NCBI RefSeq assembly: GCF_038725785.1
Contig: NZ_CP109796.1
Coordinates: 5,208,001 to 5,272,000 of the forward strand
Source of the DNA: Termitidicoccus mucosus
Lineage (GTDB): Bacteria; Verrucomicrobiota; Verrucomicrobiia; Opitutales; Opitutaceae
DNA: 64,000 bases
Direction of reading: 5' to 3'
How positions within the stretch are numbered: the stretch's first letter is position 1; each line of letters opens with the position of its first letter. This document shows, piece by piece, positions 1-8,872 of this stretch. A program made the position numbers and the translations under genes. The notes under the pieces were generated by a model. That model was not told where the DNA came from and made no database searches. It saw nothing but the letters and a program-made list of their open reading frames with translations.

Positions 1-603
1 CTGCATGCCGTCGCGCCAGGTGCGCGTGGTGGCGTCACAGGCGGCAAACACCGTTTCGACCGGCTCCAGTCCGGCAAGGTTGACGAAGAAGTTCAGCCAA
101 TGAATGCCGGCGTTGATTATGTCCCAGCCGCTGCACTGGATTTCCAGTAATTTTAATTCTCCAATCTCGCCCTGCCGCACCCTGTTTATAATCTCAAGCG
201 GAGTGCGGCGCGCCATCAGCCCGTGGGGCACGGCAACCGGCAGGCGGCGTTCCTGAATCGCTTTGAGAATGCGGCGGCCCGAGGCCCAAGTGTGACCGAG
301 AGGCTTTTCCACCAGGATGCCCTTGAGCGGGAGCCGGTCGAGGGCCGCAAGGGTGATTTCTTCGTGCGACGGCGGGAATGTGCTGACCGCCACAACATCC
401 GGGGGGCACGCGCGAAACATGTCCTCGTGATTGGGATAGGTTTGGATGCCGGGATATTGCCGGGCAAGCTTCAAGCGGACGTCTTCCCTCAGGTCGGCGG
501 CCGCCACCAGTTTGAACCGGGGTGATTCGGTGAGCGCGGCCATGCTGAGATTCCCTCCGAATCCGCCGCCAATCACCGCGGCTGTGTATGTGTGCATGGG
601 CAT
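1..603 (-). CDS. Gfo/Idh/MocA-family oxidoreductase, 3' end cut by window
   Basis: The reading frame stays open from the ATG at 603 to the window edge (201 codons), so the C-terminus is missing. The N-terminus reads MPMHTYTAAVIGGGFGGNL, a Rossmann nucleotide-binding start with a G-G-G-F-G-G loop. It is followed by a segment like P-D-V-V-A-V-S-T and then by V-E-K-P-L-G, the sugar-oxidoreductase signature that contains the conserved Lys near the nicotinamide. Members are cytoplasmic NAD(P)-dependent dehydrogenases of sugars, inositols or related compounds. It is the last seen gene of a leftward cluster of carbohydrate enzymes, 85 bp after the preceding hydrolase, which suggests a role in processing the released sugar. 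A second ATG at 597 is equally possible as start. The substrate cannot be inferred. Confidence 0.85.
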   Translation of the reverse strand, partial: MPMHTYTAAVIGGGFGGNLSMAALTESPRFKLVAAADLREDVRLKLARQYPGIQTYPNHEDMFRACPPDVVAVSTFPPSHEEITLAALDRLPLKGILVEKPLGHTWASGRRILKAIQERRLPVAVPHGLMARRTPLEIINRVRQGEIGELKLLEIQCSGWDIINAGIHWLNFFVNLAGLEPVETVFAACDATTRTWRDGMQ

Positions 604-688
604 GGTTTAGAAATATTTGATTTTCCTCTTTCATCGGACCTGCTGTCCGCGTGCAATATCCGGGCATCGCCCGCATTCACATATGGAA

Positions 689-2152
689 TTAAAATCGCAG
701 GGTCTCAAAGAATGCTTCGTCAGTGATCACGCAGGGACTGTCATAAACAGGAACAGAAATGGTGGTTTCCATTCCTCGTCTCTTTATGCTTGAATCGGGA
801 ATCCTGTAGATACTGCCAGTGCGGATATCAATATATGCCGGATGTGTGATGTTGAGCTTGGGAAAATGAAGTGTGGCGATCCGGCAATGGTTTGCATTTG
901 ACGGGATTTCCCCGCCAAACCAGACAACCACCGCATGCCGGTCGTTTGTCTTGTGCCTGAAGGCATGAACAACAAGCTTTTCCCCGTGTCCCGAAGTCCG
1001 GGCGGAGTGCTCGAATTCCTTTTGCGGCACGGCATTCCCGTCAAACATGGCGCAGAGGTTTTGATAGGCATAATAGGCCGGTTTGCCGCGTTCGACGGCC
1101 AGGGTCTTTTCATTGATTTCCAGGAGGCCCTTAGTGTTCAATGGATTGCGATTAACATAGGCCGGATGTTTGGTATAGGAAAACTCGCAGAGGAGAAACA
1201 GGCTGAAGGGGATGCCCCTGCCCAGGTGCGAAAGCGCCCTGCGCAGATTCCATTTTGCCTGTGTGAGCTCTGTCCATGGATGGCCGCCGAGCGCCCCGGA
1301 GCTGCCTTCCGTCGACGGGCATCCCGTCTCGCCCTGCCAGAATCGGATCTTCCGGTTATGCTTCCAGATGAGATTTTGTATTATCTCCACTTTGTCAAAA
1401 TTGCCCTCGGGTATCGTGGGGTAGCCGTGAAAGGTGACGACATCAATGAGGGAAACGGCGCCCCTGCCTTGCAGATAGTCCATGAACGCGGTCACATAAT
1501 TGACATCCATGCGCGCCATGGACAACGCCACAATCGTGGCTTGCGGATCGATTTCGCGAATGATGAGCCCGGTGCGGTAAAACAGTTCGGCGTAAACATC
1601 CGGTCTCTTGATATTATCCCCCAGGTCGGATTCGTTCCACACTTCCCACTCGCGCACGCGGCCTTTAAAGTGCGGCACCAGGGCGCGGACGTAGTTTTCC
1701 CACGCGGCCAGCCCTTCCTCGCCGTGGGGGATCCCCCCGCCGAGATCGACGCTGCCGGCGCCGTTGTAGAGCAGGTTGCCGTAAGAAATCTGGATCCAGG
1801 GCTGCACACCCTGCGAGAGGGCGTCATTTACAATGGCGTCCAGCCAGGCAAAGTCATAAACGCCCTTCGCCCGTTCGGTCTTGGCCCAGCCCGACTGAAG
1901 GCGGAGCTTTTTCGCGCCGAGCGGACCGAGCCAGGCTTTATATTGCTCGTAATTGGCATAGTCCCGGTCAAGCGTCTCGCCCCCGATCCACAGGTTGGAT
2001 GACGGGATATTCCTGGCATGGCGCGGCTTGATCTTGCCGATTTCCTGCCACGCGATTTCCGGGGCCTGCGAATACAGATTATGCAGGGCGCCCGCCGCGA
2101 GCAAGGCGGCCGCGGCGGGCATTATCCTGAAAATGATTGAGTGTTTATGCAT
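689..2152 (-). CDS. Secreted clan GH-A glycoside hydrolase (GH39/GH5-like)
   Basis: A 487-residue protein with an N-terminal hydrophobic signal segment (about residues 5-25, ending near Y-S-Q-A). A TIM-barrel hydrolase is indicated by W-N-E-S-D around residues 172-176 (Glu174 as candidate acid/base) and W-Q-G-E-T-G-C around 272-278 (Glu275 as candidate nucleophile). This is the two-glutamate arrangement of clan GH-A retaining enzymes. I chose the ATG at 2152 because it gives a clean signal peptide and overlaps the stop of the upstream gene as TGATG, implying translational coupling. A longer in-frame extension upstream lies inside the neighbour and is not credible. The substrate is unknown. 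The neighbours (alginate/pectate-lyase-type fusion, GH57-like) point to a plant, algal or host polysaccharide. Confidence 0.8.
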   Translation of the reverse strand: MHKHSIIFRIMPAAAALLAAGALHNLYSQAPEIAWQEIGKIKPRHARNIPSSNLWIGGETLDRDYANYEQYKAWLGPLGAKKLRLQSGWAKTERAKGVYDFAWLDAIVNDALSQGVQPWIQISYGNLLYNGAGSVDLGGGIPHGEEGLAAWENYVRALVPHFKGRVREWEVWNESDLGDNIKRPDVYAELFYRTGLIIREIDPQATIVALSMARMDVNYVTAFMDYLQGRGAVSLIDVVTFHGYPTIPEGNFDKVEIIQNLIWKHNRKIRFWQGETGCPSTEGSSGALGGHPWTELTQAKWNLRRALSHLGRGIPFSLFLLCEFSYTKHPAYVNRNPLNTKGLLEINEKTLAVERGKPAYYAYQNLCAMFDGNAVPQKEFEHSARTSGHGEKLVVHAFRHKTNDRHAVVVWFGGEIPSNANHCRIATLHFPKLNITHPAYIDIRTGSIYRIPDSSIKRRGMETTISVPVYDSPCVITDEAFFETLRF

Positions 2153-3981
2153 CACCAATTGGGCACGGTGAAGACCCGTTTGTAGTCTTCCCATTTGGAA
2201 TTCATTATATTCAGTTTCATTTGCAATTCTTTGATAAAATCGGGGCCGAACAGCATGATGTCGGTTTCCTCCTTTGTCGGCGCGATCAGGAGGAACTCGC
2301 CGGGATTGTCGCCGAGAAGTTGCATGAGGAGCGCGGTGTTGTCGATCTCTTCGCGGGCGGTTTCCATCATGAGCTGGCGGTCCCAGTCCGACATGGTCTC
2401 GATCACGGCGTGCTTGAGGGGCTTTATGCCCATGTCCCGCACACGGTCGAGCTGCGCCTGGTAGCTCACGGCATTGCGCGTATTGCGCTGGATGCACTTG
2501 AAAACCTCGAAACGGCGGGCGAGGTTTTCGTTTCCTATTTCGCGGGCAAGCTTGATGTTTTCATCCACGAGCGCCTCGACGGGGTCGAGCACGCGCTTGA
2601 CAAAATGGCGTCCGCTCCAGCCGTAGTAGGAGTCGGTCGCCTGCACGTCCGCCAGGTTGTCGGCCTTCGATTCATCGAGCGCCTGAAACAGGTATGGGCG
2701 ATAATATGCCTTTTCCGCGTCAGCAAGTTCCTCGGGAAAGGGCACGAAGGGGCGAGTGACCCAGCGCTGGTGCACGCCGCCGAGGTAGAAGAGGATGCCG
2801 CCGGTGTCGAGGAGGCGTATGTATTTGGTGCAATCCTGCACATTCACCCAGATTTTCAACTGCGCGTCGGCCATGCCGGCGCCGGCATGGGCGGCGGCGA
2901 TTTCGCGCAGAAAGGCGAGCTGTTCCACCGGGCCGACCGGGTTTGTCGTCTGGAATTTATCATAAATCAGGAAATATAAATCGCGGTTGCGACGGTCGCC
3001 CATGTTGACACTGAGCCGCGGCGCGGTGGTGCGGGCTGATGCCACAAGGCCCGAGAGAAATTGCACCGGCTGGGGTATCCCGTACACGGGATTATATACG
3101 TTGCCGTAACCTTCGCCGACACCGCCGCCCGTGGAGAAGGGCGTGCAGTCGGCGCCCTCTATGTTTTCGATGGCGGTGCCCCGGGCGAGTTTTGCCGCGA
3201 CGCGTTTGGGATCGGATTCGCGCGTGAGCGTGATGCGCACCTCGGTTTCTCCGCCCGCGTCCCTTGCCCCGGCTTGGAGCGTGTCGAGAAAGCCGCGAAT
3301 GCGCGCATCCATCGGTCTGTCCCGATAGAGTGTGTTGCCAAAGCGCCCGCTGTAAAGTCCCTCGCTCCAATCCAGGCCGGCGCCCGAATCGTTGGTGGTG
3401 ATGGTGAAGAGATCGATTTCCGGGCAGCGACGGATGAGAATGGCAACGCTTTCGCGAAAGAGGGTGAGCACCTCGGGATTGTCAATCGTCGGCGCGAAAC
3501 GGGCCACCCGGGAACGCGACGGATGATCGACGCGCGCCCCGCGCCAAAGCGGATGGTCGGTGAACACGGCCTCGGGCAGCATGCTCGGGTCTTTCATCGA
3601 GTAGGTGGCCTTGAGGCCGAGCCGGCGCAGGATCTTGCAGCGGGCCTCAAGCACCTTGAGGACCGATTCGGAATAATCGGCTGGCATGTATTTTTTGAGC
3701 GCCGGGGGCGGTGCGACCTTCAGGAGACTGTTGCTGTATATGGTCCAGGCGGGATAGGGGTCTCCGGGATGGTCATATTCCCAAAAACTTTTCGGCAGAT
3801 CGCTTGAAACGCCGATGTGCGTGGCGCCGGATTGCTTGGCGCGCGCGGCAAACTGCTCGAAATCCGCGAGGTCCGTATAGGTGCTGCTGAAAATAACCTT
3901 CTTGTAGCCTGCCGGATAAAGCGGGCCGCTCAAGAAAACCAGGATCGTCACGAACAATAATAATTTCGGGCTATATTTCAT
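2152..3981 (-). CDS. Large secreted protein of unrecognised family, possible TIM-barrel hydrolase
   Basis: A 609-residue protein starting MKYSPKLLLFVTILVFLSG, a clear signal peptide cleaved near residue 23. I do not recognise the family. Visible features are an early T-H-I-G-V-S segment, a T-T-N-D-S-G-A-G-L-D-W segment in the middle, and many aromatic residues, compatible with a secreted barrel-type glycosidase such as GH20-like proteins. That is a guess from texture, not a motif match. The stop overlaps the start of the downstream clan GH-A hydrolase (TGATG), so the two are almost certainly co-translated and probably act on the same material. The gene upstream on the same strand is the GH57-like protein, 145 bp away. 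Confidence 0.75.
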   Translation of the reverse strand: MKYSPKLLLFVTILVFLSGPLYPAGYKKVIFSSTYTDLADFEQFAARAKQSGATHIGVSSDLPKSFWEYDHPGDPYPAWTIYSNSLLKVAPPPALKKYMPADYSESVLKVLEARCKILRRLGLKATYSMKDPSMLPEAVFTDHPLWRGARVDHPSRSRVARFAPTIDNPEVLTLFRESVAILIRRCPEIDLFTITTNDSGAGLDWSEGLYSGRFGNTLYRDRPMDARIRGFLDTLQAGARDAGGETEVRITLTRESDPKRVAAKLARGTAIENIEGADCTPFSTGGGVGEGYGNVYNPVYGIPQPVQFLSGLVASARTTAPRLSVNMGDRRNRDLYFLIYDKFQTTNPVGPVEQLAFLREIAAAHAGAGMADAQLKIWVNVQDCTKYIRLLDTGGILFYLGGVHQRWVTRPFVPFPEELADAEKAYYRPYLFQALDESKADNLADVQATDSYYGWSGRHFVKRVLDPVEALVDENIKLAREIGNENLARRFEVFKCIQRNTRNAVSYQAQLDRVRDMGIKPLKHAVIETMSDWDRQLMMETAREEIDNTALLMQLLGDNPGEFLLIAPTKEETDIMLFGPDFIKELQMKLNIMNSKWEDYKRVFTVPNW

Positions 3982-4126
3982 GGCAGGAGGGGGTGTTGGT
4001 TTTTATTTTGACGTCTGAGCAAGGCAGAAAAGGAAATCCGATGCGAGCGGCGCATGGAAGAGATTGAGCGGGGATCACGGTGGCGCGCGAGCATCCCAAA
4101 TATCCGGATGCCCGCGCGAAGGTTGG

Positions 4127-5551
4127 TCATGTGCTGAGCGTGGGCTCGGGGCTGATGGCGGATTGTTCTTCGAAATAAGGCATGGCCATAAGCTCCTCGC
4201 GGATGGCGGCGATCTGGGTGCGCATGATGCCGGGGGAATAGAGCCCGCGATATGCGGCTATGCCGCGGCTTGACATGATTGCCTCGACGCCGTGATTGGC
4301 CTGTTCCAGCGCGCTGAGCGCTTCCGCTACATTGAAACGCCCGGGCGAGGTCGGTTTCGGAGGCCAGCGGGCGTCGCTGACATAGGCGGTTCCGATCCGG
4401 CGCATGATCTCGCGGAACTCGGCGTCGCGGCGCATCTCCTCGATGCCCAGATGCGCGGCAACGGCCTTGAGTCCCTGAAAGACGCTGCGGCAAACCGGGT
4501 CCAGCAGGCGCGCGTGCGGTGTGTTTGTCCAGGCCTTGGCCGTGCCTCCGTGCCAGGCACAGCCGCTCTCGACGCATTCGAATCCGCTCGCGGGTATCGT
4601 TTCGTAGGCGGCCACGGCATCACGCGGAGTCATCAGGCGGTAACCGAGCTCGCGGGCGACACAGAGCGTCTCTTCAAATCGAGTGATGCTGTCGGGCGCG
4701 GGTTCGAAGAAACGGGCAAGGCCGAATTGCTTTACATAAAAATAGGCCGTGGTGCCGACATACTCGGCGTCCTCCGCATACGGCAGAATAAAGCCATTGC
4801 CGCCGGGAATGCGGTCGCGCCAGCGGGCCAGCGTGGCGCGAACCTCGTCGGTCTGGATGGGCTGCTCGCGGTTTCCCTCGGTCGCGCCCATGAGATACCA
4901 GAGGAGTATATTGCAAAGCATGTCCGAACGCAGAATCATCCTGAGCCCGTTGGGGAGCAGATTGGGGCGAAACAGGGTTTGCAAGATCCCGGGCTGGCCG
5001 GCGATTTCCTGCTCGATTTTGAACAAGGCATTTTTGTTGCTGTGGCCCCGCACATCGAACCGAAGCCCGGTGGCTTCCCTCAAGCCCGGCACGCTGGACA
5101 GCAAATAGGAGTCCGCATCGCCAACCAGTGCCTCGAAGCCGGCCGCGCGGAAAATATCGGGAATAAAACCAGCCCAGCTGCATTCCGGATTCCATCCCGT
5201 GACCGGGCGCGCGCCTGTGAGCCGTTCCCATGTGTCGAGGCCGTTGCGCAGCGAGTCGAGACCGATTTCGGGCTCGATATTGGCCAGCATGATGTGGGTG
5301 TGCGGAGAGGCCACCGGCTCGATGCGGCCTTCGCGGATGCCGGCCTTGAGTTTATCCAGCACCCGCGGCGCGGTTTCCGCCACGATTTCGAGCGTTTCGC
5401 CGGACGCTTCAAAACCGATCGGCGCGTCATGGCGTGCCGAGAGATCGAATAGTGCCTCATAGGACTGGTGCGCGACCCATCCGCGCCGGTCCGGGCGGAG
5501 CTGGGAATACTGCAAATTGCCGTGAGGTAGAAAAACAATGCCAGGTTGCAT
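4127..5551 (-). CDS. GH57-like glycoside hydrolase / polysaccharide-modifying protein
   Basis: A 474-residue protein with no signal peptide, so probably cytoplasmic. GH57 character comes from the start (L-P-H-G-N-L-Q-Y, replacing the usual H-Q-P motif), E-A-S-G-E-T-L-E-I near residue 48, and G-W-N-P-E-C-S-W near 119-126, where Glu123 matches the family nucleophile region. GH57 enzymes act on alpha-glucans or alpha-galactosides, and the fold is shared with polysaccharide deacetylases. I chose the ATG at 5551 because the family motif begins directly after it. The frame is open further upstream but the added residues are basic and look non-coding. It is transcribed leftward, separated from the lyase gene upstream by about 420 bp, so it may have its own promoter. 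The exact substrate is unknown. Confidence 0.75.
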   Translation of the reverse strand: MQPGIVFLPHGNLQYSQLRPDRRGWVAHQSYEALFDLSARHDAPIGFEASGETLEIVAETAPRVLDKLKAGIREGRIEPVASPHTHIMLANIEPEIGLDSLRNGLDTWERLTGARPVTGWNPECSWAGFIPDIFRAAGFEALVGDADSYLLSSVPGLREATGLRFDVRGHSNKNALFKIEQEIAGQPGILQTLFRPNLLPNGLRMILRSDMLCNILLWYLMGATEGNREQPIQTDEVRATLARWRDRIPGGNGFILPYAEDAEYVGTTAYFYVKQFGLARFFEPAPDSITRFEETLCVARELGYRLMTPRDAVAAYETIPASGFECVESGCAWHGGTAKAWTNTPHARLLDPVCRSVFQGLKAVAAHLGIEEMRRDAEFREIMRRIGTAYVSDARWPPKPTSPGRFNVAEALSALEQANHGVEAIMSSRGIAAYRGLYSPGIMRTQIAAIREELMAMPYFEEQSAISPEPTLST

Positions 5552-5969
5552 AAAATAATACGGGAGAAGCGTCGTCAGGGGAAACTTGGGATTATAGGGA
5601 TGCGATATGCCGACGCGTGCGGCGAGGAACTGTTTGCGCAACGCCTTGCATTGGAGCCGCCGCCGGGGCAGGGAATATCGGAAAGACGTTGGTCTCTTGG
5701 CGAACACAGCCCCTGGCTTTTTACAATTGGATTCCAGCCACTACATTCAGGAGATGGTTCTATATTGCGATGAACGACTATAGGGCATGCCCTGTTTGTT
5801 TTATCGCATGCTCAAGCCGCAATTCCAAGCGCCTCCCCGGGGCGATCTCCAGATTGCAACCCAATAGGTTACGATCTGATTTGGAATGCGATAAATTGAA
5901 CGAAAAATGCCCTGGCAGTCCGTGCAAGGCAACGAAGCCTGCCGGTACAAAAGGCGCTTGGAGTCCGAT
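5552..5969. other. Intergenic stretch upstream of the GH57-like gene
   Basis: About 420 bp between two leftward genes. Short frames on both strands here look like shadows. The only regular structure I see is the 12-bp perfect palindrome listed separately. The length suggests that the promoter region of the GH57-like and downstream genes lies here. Confidence 0.5.
5782..5793. promoter_or_regulatory. 12-bp perfect palindrome, candidate operator
   Basis: AGGGCATGCCCT is a perfect 12-bp palindrome in the promoter-sized gap before the GH57-like gene. No regulator gene is adjacent, so function as an operator is inference from position and symmetry only. Confidence 0.3.
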
Positions 5970-8585
5970 TTATTCGGCGGGAACAGGGGCGGACTCTTTC
6001 AAGCGGCGGAGACGCTGGGCGAGGTGCAGGTTTGGCGGTAGTAATGTTTCCGGGGCAAGCGTCTCGAACCAGAGCCCGTTCGTCGTGATGCTTGACGGTT
6101 CTTTTGTGGTCAACCCCACGACATTGATGCTCCAAGGGCCGAACTTCGGCGGAGGGTAGGCGAGTGGCTGGCGGGCGCGGATATTCCAAAATGTGCCGCG
6201 CGCCCCGCAATGCCATCCCAGGGCCCTGCCGCCGCCGCACCGCCAAAGGTGCGTTCCGGCCCCCGCGTCAATGTTGGTGAATAGATTTTCATAGGGGGCG
6301 CGGCGGTGATGATCGAGGCAAAGATCCTCACCCCATCCCTCCGATACAACATTGCCTGAGGAGCAGGCTCCCATTGTAATATCATGCTCGAATTGTAGAC
6401 GTATATTGAAATGGGTGAACAAGTTGTCGTTGCCCGAAAGGTAGATGCCGTGATGACCCTGGCCGCCGCGGACTTTGTCGGGCGCGCGCAGCGAGTCCAT
6501 CACCACGCCGTCAATCGTGCAGAAATCCCCCTTGATCATCAGCCCGCTGTCGGAATTGCGAATCCGAATGTTGCGAATCCAGCAGTGGGCGACATCGCTG
6601 AATGCCATCGCATTGAATCCCAGTTCTGTGAAATGACCGCCATAGGGAGTGACGGGAAATTCAAACGTGAGATTCTCGACACCCACCTCGGACACCGTCG
6701 GTGCGTGACAATGGACGGCGGGTTTCCACTCAAGGCGCAAATCTGTGCGCAACGGACGATCGATGGTTATTGTCAGTCCGTCGATCCGGACGATTCGCGC
6801 GGGCAGGGAGATCTTCGTGCTGCCCTTCAAATTCGCGACATCAGCCGGCTCGTCGGAATATAGATGAATGGCGAGGCTGTTGTCGGGCAGATCCCGCTGG
6901 CAGACGGCGATGGTGTCGCCGGCGCTCAATCCGTCAGTGGAGGCCAGCGTCAGCGTCGTGGCTCCGCGCGCGGCCGGCCTCGTGATGTCGGCGAGCTTTT
7001 GCAAGCCGAGGCTGCCTTTCACCCAGATGAAACCGCCGGCCCAGGAATAATTTGATGTCCGCATGCCGGTTGTGGTCTTGCTCCAGTCCGGGCGGATGTC
7101 GTTGAGCGGTTTTGGAAAATATAGGATGGTTCGGGCAGGATCCTCGCCGCGCAGCACGAGATTGGATTTATTGATATCAATGATATCGGTGATCAGATAG
7201 CGGCCCGCGGGAATCAGGATCACTCCGGGATCAACGGCGGCGACCGCCCGCTGGAATGCCGCGCTGTCGTCGGTGACGCCATCTCCCTTTGCGCCGAAAT
7301 CGCGAATGTTGTGGGTGACGGGGGAATCGGGAATCGACCGCTCGCCGCGCGCGTAACCGGCGAAGGAAAAATCGGGCAGGCGGCTGGCCGGAGACCAGGC
7401 CTCGCCGTTTTTTCCCCAGAGCGCCGAATGTGTATTCTCATTTGGCGGCATCCTGGCGTCCGGGCTGGCTTGGCGGCGAATCTGTTTTTCCGCGAATTCG
7501 CGCGTGATTTTTTTCGAGGATTTTGAGGTGGCGGATTCCATCTCTTTCACAAGTTCGTCGAGAAATCCGGGATCGAGCCGGGCGTTTTGAGAATACGGCC
7601 ACGTCTCGGGAGCTTGGTTGTAGGGTCTGAGAAAATCCACGGCTCGGCGCAAACTGGCGCCATTCGGGGCGGTGTGGTTCCACAGGTCAATGCCCAAGCC
7701 GGCGGCAAGCCGGGCCGTGCGAGCGTGGGCTTTCAGGTTGAACACGCTGTAGCCCAACCCGTTTACGCGCCTGATTTCCCGGGGGATGCTGCCATCCGCG
7801 TTGATTTGCTCCGCGATCAGGGACTTGGCCTCTTCACAGAGCGTGAGCGCAAGGTCATCGCGCCCGACATAGCGGGCAATGGGAATGGCCTGCGCCAGAT
7901 ACCAACTGCCGTGGTTGCTTTTCATCGCATGTTCGGTCACGGCATTTTCGGCGGTGGTGAGCCAATGCAGGTATTCAGCAAACCACTCTTTTATTGCCGA
8001 TTCTTCGCCGGGCTTGAGGGCAGGCGAATCATGCAGCAGCCGCAGGGCGTCGATTACCTGACCAAAGCCGCGCGCATCAATCACTCCATAATTGCTGCCA
8101 TGATTGTTATTATGCCCGAGTTGCACCTGGGCATACTCAAGATGGGGATTCATGCGTGTGGCCGGGGTGACGATCCACGCTCGCAGCCATTCCCCCGCCC
8201 GGCGGGCGGATCGCTCGTCGCCGCGGACATGCCAGTCCGCGGCGAGTATTTCCACCGATTGAAAGAAATTCCACAGGCGGGCGTGGTCGCCGCGCGCCAC
8301 CTGTTCATGATTATGCTGTCCGTCCCGGGCAATGTAGGGGAGCCCGTTGGGCTTGTCCGGATCGGGCCAGTAATAACGTGCATAACTTACATAATCATGA
8401 ACATCTCCGCTGGGAGGGGGCACGGTCTTGTCGGTGACGGTCGAGATAGGCAGCTTGAGTGCTTGGTGAACTTGCCCCGCGAGGAGGCGGATTTCCGTCT
8501 CCTCGAGATGATAAGCTTGCTGGGCGATTACGCCGCCAGGGCTTGCGAACAGGAAGATATAGAAGGCAAGGAATAGAGGGCGCAT
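5970..8585 (-). CDS. Secreted alginate-lyase-like / pectate-lyase-3 beta-helix fusion
   Basis: An 871-residue protein with signal peptide MRPLFLAFYIFLFASPGG. The N-terminal half (about 40-330) looks like the alpha/alpha-barrel alginate lyase family (PL5-type). It has G-H-N-N-N-H-G-S-N-Y at 157-166 (Asn/His substrate-neutralising pair), S-N-H-G-S-W-Y at 223-229 and G-L-G-Y at 276-279 as candidate catalytic Tyr. The second half opens with D-F-G-A-K-G-D-G-V-T-D-D at 429-440, the hallmark of pectate-lyase-3/GH28-type right-handed beta-helices, and continues to about 840. The fusion would let one secreted enzyme cut uronate polymers with two modules. The ATG at 8585 is chosen for the signal peptide. 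Upstream in-frame residues are probably untranslated. It is divergent from a TonB receptor across 287 bp, forming the core of a utilisation locus. The substrate (alginate, pectin or other uronan) is not determined. Confidence 0.8.
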   Translation of the reverse strand: MRPLFLAFYIFLFASPGGVIAQQAYHLEETEIRLLAGQVHQALKLPISTVTDKTVPPPSGDVHDYVSYARYYWPDPDKPNGLPYIARDGQHNHEQVARGDHARLWNFFQSVEILAADWHVRGDERSARRAGEWLRAWIVTPATRMNPHLEYAQVQLGHNNNHGSNYGVIDARGFGQVIDALRLLHDSPALKPGEESAIKEWFAEYLHWLTTAENAVTEHAMKSNHGSWYLAQAIPIARYVGRDDLALTLCEEAKSLIAEQINADGSIPREIRRVNGLGYSVFNLKAHARTARLAAGLGIDLWNHTAPNGASLRRAVDFLRPYNQAPETWPYSQNARLDPGFLDELVKEMESATSKSSKKITREFAEKQIRRQASPDARMPPNENTHSALWGKNGEAWSPASRLPDFSFAGYARGERSIPDSPVTHNIRDFGAKGDGVTDDSAAFQRAVAAVDPGVILIPAGRYLITDIIDINKSNLVLRGEDPARTILYFPKPLNDIRPDWSKTTTGMRTSNYSWAGGFIWVKGSLGLQKLADITRPAARGATTLTLASTDGLSAGDTIAVCQRDLPDNSLAIHLYSDEPADVANLKGSTKISLPARIVRIDGLTITIDRPLRTDLRLEWKPAVHCHAPTVSEVGVENLTFEFPVTPYGGHFTELGFNAMAFSDVAHCWIRNIRIRNSDSGLMIKGDFCTIDGVVMDSLRAPDKVRGGQGHHGIYLSGNDNLFTHFNIRLQFEHDITMGACSSGNVVSEGWGEDLCLDHHRRAPYENLFTNIDAGAGTHLWRCGGGRALGWHCGARGTFWNIRARQPLAYPPPKFGPWSINVVGLTTKEPSSITTNGLWFETLAPETLLPPNLHLAQRLRRLKESAPVPAE

Positions 8586-8771
8586 TGGATGAGGGTAATG
8601 GGATTTTTCGCGGATGGAAATGATTTCATCTGCTTGCATTTCCGACAAGTATCTGCTCACGCAAAGCCTTGCACGGTTTTATTCACGCGGACTGCATATC
8701 GGAGGGCCGCTGTGGTGGCTGGATTTGAGGGTGGTCTTCGCGGCGGGGGCAAGGGAATCAAAATTATGCAA

Positions 8772-8787
8772 GGCATTGCACAATGCC
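8772..8787. promoter_or_regulatory. Inverted repeat in divergent promoter region, candidate operator
   Basis: GGCATTGCACAATGCC has two perfect 7-bp arms around a 2-bp centre and lies about 85 bp before the TonB receptor, in the shared gap with the lyase fusion gene. A related string with the same T-T-G-C-A-C core occurs about 100 bp upstream (around 8661-8676). Position and symmetry fit a transcription-factor site controlling both divergent units. The regulator is not in the window. Confidence 0.4.
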
Positions 8788-8872
8788 GGTGATTGTTTCA
8801 TGTTTTTAATGTCGCTTAGTCGGAGTGCATTGCATCCGCCCCTTCCCCGGCCTTTCACCTCAACTCACCATC

